Numbered from the stretch's first letter, positions 45,628 through 55,718 are shown. The stretch: DNA of 64,000 nt from Gammaproteobacteria bacterium (GCA_021647705.1 JAKIUF010000002.1:1-64000); one strand, 5' to 3'. The notes: generated by a model from the sequence alone, not told the origin. Made by a program: numbers and translations.

Positions 45628-46545
45628 ATGTTCATGGACTTTGCTAATGTAGGTATAGGTGTAGACATAGGCTTGGCATCCTATTATCTGGTGGATTTTC
45701 TGATTGCCGTGGCATTATTAAGTGCGATGCGTTTTTTTGCCGGTCTGGTTGGTAACGTCTCCGCCACAAAAGAAATTTCACATAATGACAACAAAGCGTT
45801 TGGCGTCTCGTTGGCAGGCGCGATGGTAGCAGTTAGCATTATGCTGATGGGTGTTGTGTCCGGTGAGGCCGGTTATAACCTGGTCAATGAAGCATTGACG
45901 GTGGTTTTGTTTGGCGTTATTGGCATAACGCTTATGTGGATAACACGTATTGCGTTTGATCGTATCTCATTTCCTGGATTATCAATTCACGATCAAATCA
46001 TGAAGGGCAACATGTCTGCTAGCATCATTGATGCCTGCAATATGATTGCAACGGCCATTATTATCAAAGGGGCCATGGTCTGGGTCGATGGCGATATGAC
46101 AATGGCCATTTTTGCCGTCGTCATCAGTTTTATTGCCTCACAGATCATCATGGCGCTGGCAACATTGTACCGTGTCAAAGTATATGAAAAACGCCATAGT
46201 CATAAGGGAAAACAGCTGCACCATGCCATTGAAGAAGATAATGTCGCTTTGGCACTTCGTTTCAGTGCTTACCGAATCGGTATTGCCATCGCTGTAAGCG
46301 CAGCCTTCACTGCGGTGGAATATGAAGCCGATGCCTTCCTGTTTGTTTTTGTGCTGTGGTTTGCTGTTGCATTGGTTTTGTTTGTTTTATTAACCTTGAT
46401 CGCCATTGTGATTCGTCATGGTGTATTGCCTCGCATTAATATCGGAGAAGAAGTCGGCGAACAGGGTAATATTGCGGTTGGTGTCATCGAGGGCAGCATT
46501 TATATCGTCGTCGGTTTATTACTGGCCGGACTCATTGGAGCCTGA
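45628..46545 (+). CDS. Double DUF350 membrane protein (YjfL-like)
   Basis: 305 residues, about eight hydrophobic segments in two similar halves, each a DUF350 unit (FLIAVALLSAMRFFAGLVGN, NDNKAFGVSLAGAMVAVSIM). Corresponds to YjfL in the E. coli yjf operon. Function unknown. Confidence 0.85.
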   Translation: MFMDFANVGIGVDIGLASYYLVDFLIAVALLSAMRFFAGLVGNVSATKEISHNDNKAFGVSLAGAMVAVSIMLMGVVSGEAGYNLVNEALTVVLFGVIGITLMWITRIAFDRISFPGLSIHDQIMKGNMSASIIDACNMIATAIIIKGAMVWVDGDMTMAIFAVVISFIASQIIMALATLYRVKVYEKRHSHKGKQLHHAIEEDNVALALRFSAYRIGIAIAVSAAFTAVEYEADAFLFVFVLWFAVALVLFVLLTLIAIVIRHGVLPRINIGEEVGEQGNIAVGVIEGSIYIVVGLLLAGLIGA

Positions 46546-46562
46546 TTTTTGTCAAAAACCTA

Positions 46563-47225
46563 ATGCCGCTCACATCTCGACAGCAATTCATCCTTTTTAT
46601 TATTGCCGCCTTTATTGTTGATTATTTACCCTTCATCAACTTACCTTTTTTGTGGAGTGAGACTTTTTTTCATGAAATAAGCCATGGGCTTGCGGCACTC
46701 TTAACGGGTGGCATGATTCATAATATCACTTTGTCCTTTGACGGTTCCGGTGTGTGCACCACCGGGGGTGGCTCGCGTTTTTTAATCAGCTTTTCAGGTT
46801 ATGCCGGCAGTGCGTTATGGGGACTGCTTATTTACAGTGTTGCGGACGCCCTCTCCCCCAAAAATGCAAAAATCATGGTTGGTGTAATGGTATTGATGTT
46901 GGGCGTAACATTACTATTGTGGGCGCGCGATATACCGACCATTATTATTTTGCTGGTTTTGTTGTTGATGTATGCCCTGCCGCTCGTTAAATCATTACGC
47001 TTCAGTATTAAATTTTTTATTCAATTAGTGGGTGTTTTTGTCATGCTGGACGCCATCCGCAGTCCGTTATATTTGCTGGATGGTCGCGATCTTGGTGACG
47101 GTGCCAGCTTGGCTCAACTAACGGGTCTGCCAGAGTTTTTTTGGGTGGCATTATGGTTTGTTATTGCGGTTGGCTGTTTGTATCGCTTGTGGGCAAGGCC
47201 AGTGACGACAGCAAAAGCTTCGTAA
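46563..47225 (+). CDS. M50B-like membrane metalloprotease
   Basis: 220 residues, about six membrane helices. HEISHG (37-42) is the zinc HExxH in a membrane helix, followed by GLAALLTGG and a long later helix; resembles the M50B peptidase-like family (PF13398). Overlap-close to DUF350 (17-base gap), so probably the last gene of the operon. Intramembrane proteolysis would fit a stress-signalling role, but the substrate is not known. Confidence 0.8.
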   Translation: MPLTSRQQFILFIIAAFIVDYLPFINLPFLWSETFFHEISHGLAALLTGGMIHNITLSFDGSGVCTTGGGSRFLISFSGYAGSALWGLLIYSVADALSPKNAKIMVGVMVLMLGVTLLLWARDIPTIIILLVLLLMYALPLVKSLRFSIKFFIQLVGVFVMLDAIRSPLYLLDGRDLGDGASLAQLTGLPEFFWVALWFVIAVGCLYRLWARPVTTAKAS

Positions 47226-47308
47226 TGCACGGTATTTTGTGACTAATCGGGTAGTGGCCTATAATGCCCGGCAGCGACCGTCTTACACACTAAATCAGGT
47301 TGAAAATC

Positions 47309-48526
47309 ATGTCGAAAATAAACGTTAAAAAAGTCGTTCTAGCCTATTCCGGTGGGCTGGATACCTCCATCATTCTTAAATGGTTGCAGGATGAATACGA
47401 TTGCGAGGTGGTGACTTTTACTGCTGATATTGGCCAGGGTGAAGAAGTTGAGCCCGCGCGGGCCAAGGCTAAGGCGGCAGGTGTCAAAGAGATTTACATT
47501 GATGATCTGCGTGAAGAATATGCACGCGACTTTGTCTTTCCCATGTTTCGCGCCAATGCGATTTACGAAGGCGAATATTTATTGGGCACCTCGATTGCGC
47601 GGCCGCTGATCTCCAAACGCCAGATTGAAATTGCCAATGAGACCAGTGCTGATGCGGTTTCACATGGTGCTACCGGTAAGGGTAACGATCAGGTGCGTTT
47701 TGAACTGGGTTATTACGGCCTCAAACCGGATGTACAGGTCATCGCCCCTTGGCGCGAATGGGATCTCAACTCTCGCGAAAAACTCATGGCCTATGCCAAA
47801 ACACACGATATTCCCGTGGAGCAGAAGCGCGGCAAAAAATCCCCTTATTCCATGGATGCCAACCTGTTACATATTTCCTATGAAGGTGGTGTGCTGGAAG
47901 ACCCCTGGGAGGGGCCGGAGGATGAGATGTGGCGCTGGACGGTGTCACCGGAAAATGCACCGGACATGGCGACGGTTATTGAGCTGAATTTTGAAAAAGG
48001 TGACATTGTTGCCATCGATGGACAGGCCATGAGTCCTGCACAGGTGATGGCACACCTTAATAAAGTGGCGGGAGCCAATGGCATCGGTCGTGATGACATT
48101 GTGGAAAACCGTTACGTGGGAATGAAGTCGCGTGGTTGTTATGAAACGCCAGCGGGTACGGTGATGCTCAAAGCCCATCGTGCCATCGAGTCTATTACGC
48201 TGGACCGTGAGGTGGCGCACCTGAAGGATGAGCTGATGCCACGTTATGCCACACTGATTTACAATGGTTACTGGTGGGCACCGGAGCGTAAAATGTTGCA
48301 GGAAATGATTGATGCCTCCCAGGTGACCGTTAACGGCCGAGTGCGGCTCAGGTTGTACAAAGGCAATGTTATTGTTGAAGGCCGGGAGTCCGCTACGGAC
48401 AGTTTGTTTGATGTCAACATTGCTACTTTCGAAGATGACGAGGGTGCCTATAATCAGCAGGATGCTGAAGGTTTCATCAAACTTAATGCGTTACGCATGC
48501 GCATTGCCGCCAGAAAAAACACCTGA
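47309..48526 (+). CDS. argG: Argininosuccinate synthase
   Basis: 405 residues from ATG 47309 (a TTG at 47300 is in frame but less likely). AYSGGLDTS (12-20) is the pyrophosphate loop; STGxKGNDQ-type [20 protein letters not shown] and [20 protein letters not shown] (trimmed) are conserved. Joins citrulline and aspartate in arginine synthesis. Confidence 0.97.
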   Translation: MSKINVKKVVLAYSGGLDTSIILKWLQDEYDCEVVTFTADIGQGEEVEPARAKAKAAGVKEIYIDDLREEYARDFVFPMFRANAIYEGEYLLGTSIARPLISKRQIEIANETSADAVSHGATGKGNDQVRFELGYYGLKPDVQVIAPWREWDLNSREKLMAYAKTHDIPVEQKRGKKSPYSMDANLLHISYEGGVLEDPWEGPEDEMWRWTVSPENAPDMATVIELNFEKGDIVAIDGQAMSPAQVMAHLNKVAGANGIGRDDIVENRYVGMKSRGCYETPAGTVMLKAHRAIESITLDREVAHLKDELMPRYATLIYNGYWWAPERKMLQEMIDASQVTVNGRVRLRLYKGNVIVEGRESATDSLFDVNIATFEDDEGAYNQQDAEGFIKLNALRMRIAARKNT

Positions 48527-48770
48527 TTTTCTTGTAAGTTTATCTATTGACTTGAATTAAGGGCTAAACGCCCTGTTGGCCCTTGATTCATATTTCACCG
48601 CTGGCGTGCCGCTGTATTGAGGCATCTGACAAGTAACAATGTACATCTGCGCACGTCATCCTAACCGGTTATAGATTGAAAAGATCTGCGTATAAAAATA
48701 CGGCATTTAAAATATTTTCTATGATTGTTTTTTGCTTACAAGCTGACCACAGTCTGCCCCGCTTATTCTC

Positions 48771-48788
48771 AGGGGTTTTAAAACCCCT
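48771..48788. repeat. Perfect 18-base palindrome
   Basis: AGGGGTTTTAAAACCCCT with no loop. Could be a protein-binding site or part of an element; too tight to be a normal terminator hairpin. Confidence 0.6.
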
Positions 48789-48880
48789 CTCCTTTTCTTT
48801 TGAAAGGAGACAGCTGGCCGTACGGCCGATCAATCCGGTTTTTCGCTGTAAGCAGTTTATAACCAGTAGAATAACGGGGT

Positions 48881-48945
48881 TTTATCGAACTTAAAACCTT
48901 GCACATGCGCAGTGCCACCAGAAAAAATACCTGATTTCCCCATAA
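48881..48945 (+). pseudogene. Decayed copy of the argG 3' end
   Basis: TTATCGAACTTAAAACC and GCACATGCGCAGTGCCACCA, then GAAAAAATACCTGATTT parallel the last codons of argG and following bases (TCATCAAACTTAATGCG, GCATGCGCATTGCCGCC, AGAAAAAACACCTGATTTT) at 48472-48536. Same orientation, about 410 bases apart. Confidence 0.7.
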
Positions 48946-49176
48946 GCCATTGGCAATACTACTATTTTATGATTAGATGCCAATGCGGTCAGTAAACCCA
49001 TGGTTTTCCACCTAGTGCTGCGAGTATTCGTACTTGCAAATACCCAGGTGTCACACTTCCCAAATTGTATGGTGGTAATCTCCGCCGGGACTGACCGGGT
49101 TTTTTACAGAATAATAAAATTATTGCCTCGGTTTTATATCGAAGCCACCTTGGGAAGGGGAGGTTGTTTACAGACG

Positions 49177-51594
49177 ATGCTAAATCTCGTCAAAGGTATT
49201 ACTCAAAAAGAGTTGCCTGGTATCACTGTTGAGCCAGGTGAAGGAGTCGTAGCTCTCGACCAACAGGGCTGTGTGTTAAGTGTCAGCTCGGGGGCCGAAC
49301 GCATGCTGGGTTGGAAGACTGCTGATATTGTTGGTGAAAACTTCTTTTCTCTCAGTAAATTTTCTCTCGGCAATATTTCTGCCTTGGGCTCCGGTTCGCC
49401 ATGCACGGCATTAAAAACCATTAACTGCCCTCACCTTAACATCAATGCGAATATTCATCGCAAAGATGGCATGCTGATTAATATTGATTTTATGCTCACC
49501 ACCCTGTTTGATCGTGGCTTGGTATCGGGCAAGCTGTTTGTTTTCCGGGAACACCATAAAAAAATAAATGAAACAGACGTGCAGCATGCGCAGGAATTAG
49601 TCGCAACCGCAGCAAGCATTATGCTTAAGTTGAATGCGGCGGGTGAAGTAATTTTTGCCAACCAGCATGGTCAATGGCTGTTTGGTGAAATGAATGATGC
49701 CGATTTATTGCCAGACTTTATTCGTACCCTACTGCTGGAAAACCCGAATCATTTAGATCAACAAACCTTGTTAGACCGTCGCTGGGTAGACGGCCAGGAA
49801 AAAGAAGTTTGTGTGGCTTGGTCAGTGTCTGTGTTACGTGATGCCCAAGGTAACGTAGAAGGTGCTGTTTGTGTAGGCAATGATTTTACCGACCATCATC
49901 ATTCATTGAAAAGCCGGTTGCATGAAAACGTCATTATGGAAAAAGTGTTTGAGCATATTCGCGATGGAGTGATTACTGTGGATATCGAAGGTTGCGTGGA
50001 GTATCTCAATCCCATTGCCGAGCAGTTAAGCGGCTGGAGCAACGATGAAGCACGGGGACAATTATTGAAAGACGTTTATCATGTGATGGACGAACACAGT
50101 CTGGAAAGTGCGGACGATTTGGTGGTGCGTTGTTTACGTAACCGCAGTAGTGCGAATTGCCAGGGTAGTCGGGTATTGCTGCGTCGGGATGGCTGGGAAT
50201 TTACTGTACAGGACACGGCAACACCCGTGCATGATATCAACGGTGAAATCACCGGTGCAGTGCTGGTATTTAATGATGTCTCTGAATTACGTGGCATGGA
50301 ACGCTGGATGGAATATGAATCCAGACACGACCCTCTCACCGGGCTGATCAATCGGCAGCAATTTGAAGAGCGACTGCAAGCTGCATTACTCAGTGCGCAA
50401 ACCAGTGATGAACACCATGTGTTGTGTTATCTGGATCTCGATCAATTTAAGTTGATTAATGATACTTATGGTCATTCTGCGGGCGACCAGTTGCTCAAGG
50501 AAATTTCCGGACTACTAAAAAAATGTCTGGGTGACGATGATAGTCTGGCACGATTAGGGGGTGATGAATTTGGCATTATTCTCAAGCATCAGTCTCTGGA
50601 AACCGCGCGACGCGATGCTAAGGCGCTGTGCCGGGCAGTACGTGACTTTCATTATACGGAGAAAAACAAACCCTATGAGGTGGGTGTGAGCATCGGCCTC
50701 GTACCCATTACCTCACAATGGCATGATTTGGCAGAAATTATGCGCGTAGCGGATTCTGCCTGCGATGTAGCGAAAGAAATGGGTCGGAATCGTGTGCATG
50801 CCTACAAACCACAAGACTTGGCTTTACGCCAGCGCGAAGTGGAAATGCACTGGATACAACACATCCGACAAGCACTGAATGAAAAGCGTTTTCAGTTGTA
50901 TTACCAAAATATTGTGCCTCTGGGGAGCAATCCAGAACACGATACGCATTATGAAATTCTGCTGCGCATGGAGGACGATGATGGCAGAATGATTCGTCCC
51001 ACCGAATTTATCGCTGCGGCAGAACGTTATCATTTGATGCCAGCGATTGATCGCTGGGTGGTTACCCATGCACTGGAGCTGTTAAGCAAGCGCTTATTAC
51101 GCAGTGACCTTAACAGCATGTTCGCGATCAATATTTCCGGGCAATCACTGGATGACGAAGACTTTCTGGATTTTGTCCTGAACAAACTTCATCACAGTAC
51201 GGTGTCACCGGAAATGATTTGTTTTGAAATTACCGAGACCGTAGCAGCTACCAATTTACTGGTAGTACAGCGGTTTATATCGGTATTACGCAGCATCGGT
51301 TGTCGTTTTGCGTTGGATGATTTCGGCCGTGGCATTTCCTCATTTGCCTATCTCAAAAATCTTAAGGTCGATTATCTAAAAATTGATGGCATGTTTGTAA
51401 AAGATATTGTCACTGATAAAATTGGTTTTGCCATGGTGGAATCTATCAATCACATCGGCCATATCATGGGCATACAAACGATTGCTGAATTTGTTGAATC
51501 ACAGGATGTACTGGAAAAGCTCATCGAGCTGGGAGTAGACCATGTACAAGGTTATCAGTTAGGGCATCCTCGCCCCATGTTACCTATGTATTGA
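49177..51594 (+). CDS. PAS-GGDEF-EAL c-di-GMP protein
   Basis: 805 residues from ATG 49177 (GGGGAGG upstream); an open frame continues back to 49000 but without a site. Two or three PAS domains (about residues 20-130, 140-260, 265-375), a GGDEF domain with intact GGDEF (461-465) and no I-site, and an EAL domain with EIL at 593-595 in place of EAL, plus NISGQSL, EITE, and DDFGRGISS. Catalytic acidic residues of the phosphodiesterase appear conserved. No membrane segments; likely a cytoplasmic sensor. Confidence 0.92.
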   Translation: MLNLVKGITQKELPGITVEPGEGVVALDQQGCVLSVSSGAERMLGWKTADIVGENFFSLSKFSLGNISALGSGSPCTALKTINCPHLNINANIHRKDGMLINIDFMLTTLFDRGLVSGKLFVFREHHKKINETDVQHAQELVATAASIMLKLNAAGEVIFANQHGQWLFGEMNDADLLPDFIRTLLLENPNHLDQQTLLDRRWVDGQEKEVCVAWSVSVLRDAQGNVEGAVCVGNDFTDHHHSLKSRLHENVIMEKVFEHIRDGVITVDIEGCVEYLNPIAEQLSGWSNDEARGQLLKDVYHVMDEHSLESADDLVVRCLRNRSSANCQGSRVLLRRDGWEFTVQDTATPVHDINGEITGAVLVFNDVSELRGMERWMEYESRHDPLTGLINRQQFEERLQAALLSAQTSDEHHVLCYLDLDQFKLINDTYGHSAGDQLLKEISGLLKKCLGDDDSLARLGGDEFGIILKHQSLETARRDAKALCRAVRDFHYTEKNKPYEVGVSIGLVPITSQWHDLAEIMRVADSACDVAKEMGRNRVHAYKPQDLALRQREVEMHWIQHIRQALNEKRFQLYYQNIVPLGSNPEHDTHYEILLRMEDDDGRMIRPTEFIAAAERYHLMPAIDRWVVTHALELLSKRLLRSDLNSMFAINISGQSLDDEDFLDFVLNKLHHSTVSPEMICFEITETVAATNLLVVQRFISVLRSIGCRFALDDFGRGISSFAYLKNLKVDYLKIDGMFVKDIVTDKIGFAMVESINHIGHIMGIQTIAEFVESQDVLEKLIELGVDHVQGYQLGHPRPMLPMY

Positions 51595-51702
51595 TTTTAT
51601 TGGCCTTGATCTGGAAGGGCGTTGTTACGCGGATCGGGCAGGCTGGTGATTGACTACCTGCTGCGCAAAAAATTGGGCCACCAAACCTGAGCACAAGACA
51701 CG

Positions 51703-52137
51703 CTATTTTTTGTTAGCCCGTTGTTGCACGCACTGAAGGTATTGTGACTCGTCCGGTGCGTGATTATTGCGCTGCGCCTCCCACAATGATTCCCCCAGAC
51801 ATTCCATGATTTGATGCTCTACTTCATGCACATCCTGCGAACGCAGCAATAGTTTTTTGTGTGCCAGTGCAATACCGCTTGGCCGGTCGGTGGCCAATTG
51901 CTCACGAATTGCGATATGCATGCCCATGTGCATAAAGGGGTTGGTTTCACCCACTTCAGGCAGGAAATCCTTGTCCAGCGCATCTTCACCCTGCTCCAGC
52001 AAAGTATGGTATTCCGGGTGCAGCACAATCACCTCGGCGATCATCGCCTCCAGTGGCTGCATCAGTTCGCCGCCCTGTTGCTTGCGCCAAGCATCGAAAT
52101 ACATCTGTCGAAGTTGATTGCGATCCTGTCCAAACAT
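51703..52137 (-). CDS. DUF1841 family protein
   Basis: 144 residues. MFGQDRNQLRQMYFDAWRKQ, LHPEYHTLLEQGEDALDKDF and NPFMHMGMHIAIREQL identify DUF1841, a small proteobacterial family of unknown function usually next to nth. Its start overlaps the nth stop by one base. Confidence 0.93.
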   Translation of the reverse strand: MFGQDRNQLRQMYFDAWRKQQGGELMQPLEAMIAEVIVLHPEYHTLLEQGEDALDKDFLPEVGETNPFMHMGMHIAIREQLATDRPSGIALAHKKLLLRSQDVHEVEHQIMECLGESLWEAQRNNHAPDESQYLQCVQQRANKK

Positions 52138-52772
52138 TATTCATAAACCTTTTTTTTGTATTCACATAAATCTTCAATCACGCAGGAACCACAACGCGGT
52201 TTGCGGGCAATGCAAGTGTAACGTCCGTGCAGAATTAGCCAGTGATGCGCATCCAGCTTGAACTCATCCGGCACAAACTTCAGCAGTTTTTTTTCCACTT
52301 CCAGCACGGTTTTACCCGGTGCAATACGAGTGCGATTGGAAACCCGGAAAATATGTGTGTCTACCGCAATGGTAGGATGGCCAAAGGCCGTATTTAAAAT
52401 CACGTTGGCCGTTTTTCGCCCTACTCCGGGTAGCGCTTCCAGCGCAGCCCGGTCTTCCGGTACCACGCTGTTGTGCTGTTCTACCAGTATCTGGCAGGCT
52501 TTAATGATATTTCTGGCCTTGCTGTTAAACAAACCAATGGTTTTGATGTATTTTTTCAGGCCATCTTCACCCAGAGCCAAAATAGTCTTTGGAGTATTGG
52601 CCACCGGGAAAAGTTTGGCGGTAGCCTTGTTGACGCCCTTGTCCGTAGCCTGCGCAGACAGAGTGACTGCCACCAATAGCTCAAACGGCGTGTGATAGTG
52701 CAACTCGGTGGTCGGCTCAGGGATGTGCTGTTGTAGTCGTCGGAAAATTTCCTGTCGTTTTTGTGCATTCAT
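52137..52772 (-). CDS. nth: Endonuclease III
   Basis: 211 residues. Helix-hairpin-helix LPGVGRKTA with catalytic Lys120, catalytic Asp138 in AVDTHIF, and the [4Fe-4S] loop C-x6-C-x2-C-x5-C (CIARKPRCGSCVIEDLC). Removes oxidised pyrimidines and nicks the abasic site. Overlaps DUF1841. Confidence 0.97.
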   Translation of the reverse strand: MNAQKRQEIFRRLQQHIPEPTTELHYHTPFELLVAVTLSAQATDKGVNKATAKLFPVANTPKTILALGEDGLKKYIKTIGLFNSKARNIIKACQILVEQHNSVVPEDRAALEALPGVGRKTANVILNTAFGHPTIAVDTHIFRVSNRTRIAPGKTVLEVEKKLLKFVPDEFKLDAHHWLILHGRYTCIARKPRCGSCVIEDLCEYKKKVYE

Positions 52773-53310
52773 GGCGCGGGCATTCTAAACTGTTTTTGGC
52801 TGCAATGTTGTTATATGGGCTGCGCCATTGGGTAGGCCAGAACACCGCCCTTTTTTGGTGCGCAATAATGTGATGTGAATGTAAAAAATACCTCGTGCCG
52901 CCGCAAGCCTTGCGCTGCTTGGCGAAAAAAAATGTCAAGACTTTTTGGGTTTATGCACAGTATTTTTTTCGGACGGAAATAATCGTAAGGAACGTCAATA
53001 ATGTTGACGGCAAGTCATTGATAGCCTGTAACTTATTGAATAATATGAAAAATACAATATGATCAAAAAGTGATCATTTTAAATATGACACTGGTATTAC
53101 AGCATGAAATGATTTTTTACCGCAGTTGTCCACAAAGTTATCCACAGGTTTTGTGGATAACCGGGAAAGCGATTGTACGACAATCAGTTAGCACCGGATG
53201 CTGATAATATCAGTGAATCTCAGTGGCTAACGTTGCACGTAGTGCGGAAGCAGAAAAAAGGAAGGCTGCGGTACGATCAGGTTCAGCCCAGGTCTGGTAA
53301 AGTGGCTCGG
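52773..53310. other. Intergenic region between nth and priA
   Basis: About 540 bases. Divergent promoters must lie here. It has an AT-rich core (about 52980-53120) and a DnaA-box cluster at 53126-53160. No gene is called; an open frame continuous with priA from 53173 lacks features of coding sequence. Confidence 0.6.
53059..53160. promoter_or_regulatory. Three DnaA boxes and a GATC-containing palindrome before priA
   Basis: TTGTCCACA (53126-53134), TTATCCACA (53138-53146) and inverted TGTGGATAA (53152-53160) are one near-consensus and two perfect DnaA boxes within 35 bases. Upstream lies ATGATCA-AAAAG-TGATCAT (53059-53077), a perfect inverted repeat with GATC in each arm, in AT-rich sequence. 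Confidence 0.75.
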
Positions 53311-55563
53311 ATGTCCGCAGCCAATATTTTTTTACGTGTCGCCATACCCTCCCCTTTGCGCCGGTGTTTTGATTATCTTCCACCAACGGCTTGCGATTTG
53401 CACACACTACAGCCGGGCATACGTCTGCAGGTGCCGTTTGGGCGCACCACCGTGATCGCTGTATTGTTGGCAATCAGCGATAAAACAACCGTACCCAAAT
53501 CACGCCTCAAGCGAGTGAGCGAAGTGCTGGATGCAGCGCCGGTGTTATCACATTCACTGCTGAAACTGTTGATGTGGGCGAGCAGCTATTATCAACACCC
53601 TATCGGCGAAGTAATGGGCAATGCCCTGCCCGCTCTGTTACGCCAGGGACATGCACCCGAAGTGAAAGGTGAGCCGGTCTGGCAGTTAACGGATGATGGG
53701 CGCGCACTGGATTCGTCAGTGCGGGAACAAACCCGTCGTCGCGCACCTCGGCAGGCCGCACTGCTGCAATTATTAAGTACCGCGCCGGATACCGCCCTGC
53801 CTGCACCGCACATTGATGCCACGCAGAATAATTGGCGGCCGGTGATGCGCAAACTGGTGGACAAGGGCTGGGTCGAGGTGACAAACCGCTCCGGTTTATT
53901 ACCATTATCTGTCAATAAATCGACAACGGCCCCCCAATTACACCGTGCTCAGGCTGATGCGGTTGCTGCAATTACCGCCGAACTGGGTAACTTTGGCGTG
54001 CATCTTGTGGACGGTGTTACCGGCAGCGGCAAAACCGAGGTGTATCTGGCGCTCATTGAGTCCGTGCTGGCACGAGACCAACAGGTATTGGTGCTGGTGC
54101 CGGAAATAGGCCTCACTCCGCAGCTGGTATCACGTTTTCAGCAACGTTTCGCGGTGCCCATCGCCGTATTGCATTCCGGGCTGTCGGATCGTGAACGTCT
54201 TGGCACCTGGCTGATGGCTCGCAGCGGGGACGCCGCCATTGTTATTGGTACCCGCTCAGCAGTGTTTACACCGTTCGCCAAGCTGGGGCTCCTGATTCTC
54301 GACGAAGAACACGATGCCTCATTCAAACAGCAGGAGGGTTTTCGTTATTCTGCGCGCGATGTTGCTATAAAACGTGCCCATTTTGAAGGTCTGCCTGTGG
54401 TACTGGGGTCAGCCACACCGTCGTTGGAAACGCTGCACAACGCCCATCAGGGCCGTTACTCCCGGTTAGTGTTGGCAGAACGGGCTGGTGTCGCACGACC
54501 GCCGCATATCGCCGTACTCGACGTACGCAAACAACCCATGTTCGACGGTTTGTCCACTGCACTGATTAACGCTTTACGTCGGCACCTCGACAAAGGCGGG
54601 CAGACATTGGTATTCCTCAATCGGCGAGGCTATGCGCCTGCCATGCTATGTCATGACTGTGGCTGGGTGGCCAAGTGTCGGCGTTGTGATGCGAATATGA
54701 CATTGTTCAATGGTAATACGCGCCTGCGCTGCCACCACTGTGGCAGTGAGCGACGTGCTGATTCATGCTGTCCGGATTGCCAATGCAAAGAATTGCGGCC
54801 GGTGGGTGCAGGCACCGAGCGATTGGAGGCTGCACTCAAACAGCAATTTCCTGATACCGGCATCGTGCGCATCGACCGCGATACCACCCGCCGCAAAGGC
54901 GCGATGCAGAACCTGTTAGACAGTGTGCATGACGGTAGTAAACGCATTCTTGTGGGCACACAAATGCTCGCCAAAGGGCACCATTTTCCGGATGTGACGT
55001 TGGTCGGCATCGTGGACATTGACCAAGGACTGTTCAGTGCCGACTTTCGTGCCACTGAGCGCATGGCGCAGTTATTAGTGCAAGTCGCCGGTCGTGCAGG
55101 ACGGGCGGAAAAACCCGGGCAAGTGCTGATTCAGACTCATCATCCTGACCATCCATTGCTGCAAATATTATTACACGAAGGGTACACAGCCTTCGCAAAG
55201 GCCGCGCTGGAAGAGCGCCGACAAACACAGCTTGCACCATACAGTTACATGGCCTTGTTACGCGCCGAAGCGGTGGACGGTCAGTTGCCGTTGCAATTTC
55301 TGAAACATGCCCGCCAGCTTGCCGAACAGCTTGGAGCAGCCTTTGGTGCAAATTTTGGTGAAAGCAGTGTGCAATTGCTTGGCCCCATACCTGCGCCCAT
55401 GGAGCGCCGTGCCGGGCGTATTCGTGCGCAACTCTTGTTACAGGCATCAGAGCGAGCTGCATTGCATCATTTGCTGGAACCCTGGCTGCAACAACTGGAG
55501 TCCGACAAACTGGGTCGCAAAGTACGTTGGTCTATTGATGTGGATCCACAGGAAATGTTTTAG
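53311..55563 (+). CDS. priA: Primosomal replication-restart helicase PriA
   Basis: 750 residues from ATG 53311, the family-like start (SAANIFLRVAIPSPLRRCFD); an upstream open stretch from 53173 is not PriA-like. 3' DNA-binding domain, Walker A GVTGSGKTEVYLAL, DEEHD box, GSATPSLE, zinc-binding cysteines CHDCGWVAKCRRCD...LRCHHCG...CCPDC, and GTQMLAKGHHFPDV in the helicase C-domain. Restarts stalled forks. Confidence 0.96.
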   Translation: MSAANIFLRVAIPSPLRRCFDYLPPTACDLHTLQPGIRLQVPFGRTTVIAVLLAISDKTTVPKSRLKRVSEVLDAAPVLSHSLLKLLMWASSYYQHPIGEVMGNALPALLRQGHAPEVKGEPVWQLTDDGRALDSSVREQTRRRAPRQAALLQLLSTAPDTALPAPHIDATQNNWRPVMRKLVDKGWVEVTNRSGLLPLSVNKSTTAPQLHRAQADAVAAITAELGNFGVHLVDGVTGSGKTEVYLALIESVLARDQQVLVLVPEIGLTPQLVSRFQQRFAVPIAVLHSGLSDRERLGTWLMARSGDAAIVIGTRSAVFTPFAKLGLLILDEEHDASFKQQEGFRYSARDVAIKRAHFEGLPVVLGSATPSLETLHNAHQGRYSRLVLAERAGVARPPHIAVLDVRKQPMFDGLSTALINALRRHLDKGGQTLVFLNRRGYAPAMLCHDCGWVAKCRRCDANMTLFNGNTRLRCHHCGSERRADSCCPDCQCKELRPVGAGTERLEAALKQQFPDTGIVRIDRDTTRRKGAMQNLLDSVHDGSKRILVGTQMLAKGHHFPDVTLVGIVDIDQGLFSADFRATERMAQLLVQVAGRAGRAEKPGQVLIQTHHPDHPLLQILLHEGYTAFAKAALEERRQTQLAPYSYMALLRAEAVDGQLPLQFLKHARQLAEQLGAAFGANFGESSVQLLGPIPAPMERRAGRIRAQLLLQASERAALHHLLEPWLQQLESDKLGRKVRWSIDVDPQEMF

Positions 55564-55653
55564 ATCAGGTTTATCACTGCCAGGACGTTTTTTTCATCTG
55601 ACATAAGGCAGAAGGAGCGTTGTTCGGTTATTCCAAATATTCAGGTTGCCACA

Positions 55654-55686
55654 CAAAAACGCCACTCATATCGAGTGGCGTTTTTG
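55654..55686. terminator. Bidirectional rho-independent terminator
   Basis: CAAAAACGCCACTC-ATATC-GAGTGGCGTTTTTG: a 14-bp perfect stem with A and U runs on either side, between the convergent priA and PEP-CTERM genes. Confidence 0.93.
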
Positions 55687-55718
55687 TGGCAATCAACCCC
55701 GAGCGAGGTCGATGGTTT

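Larger units (their letters stand above)
48527..49176. other. Intergenic region after argG
   Basis: About 650 bases without a convincing gene. Contains the palindrome at 48771-48788 and a decayed copy of the argG 3' end at 48881-48945. A 72-codon open frame at 48676-48894 lacks any ribosome-binding site and overlaps these elements; I do not call it. Confidence 0.5.

Noticed and set aside
48676-48894. 72-codon open frame after argG
   Set aside because: No ribosome-binding site, overlaps a palindrome and a decayed argG copy, and has no recognisable features.
53059-53160. Chromosomal origin of replication
   Set aside because: Only three DnaA boxes and one AT-rich stretch, without dnaA, gidA or other usual neighbours; kept as a finding on regulation instead.
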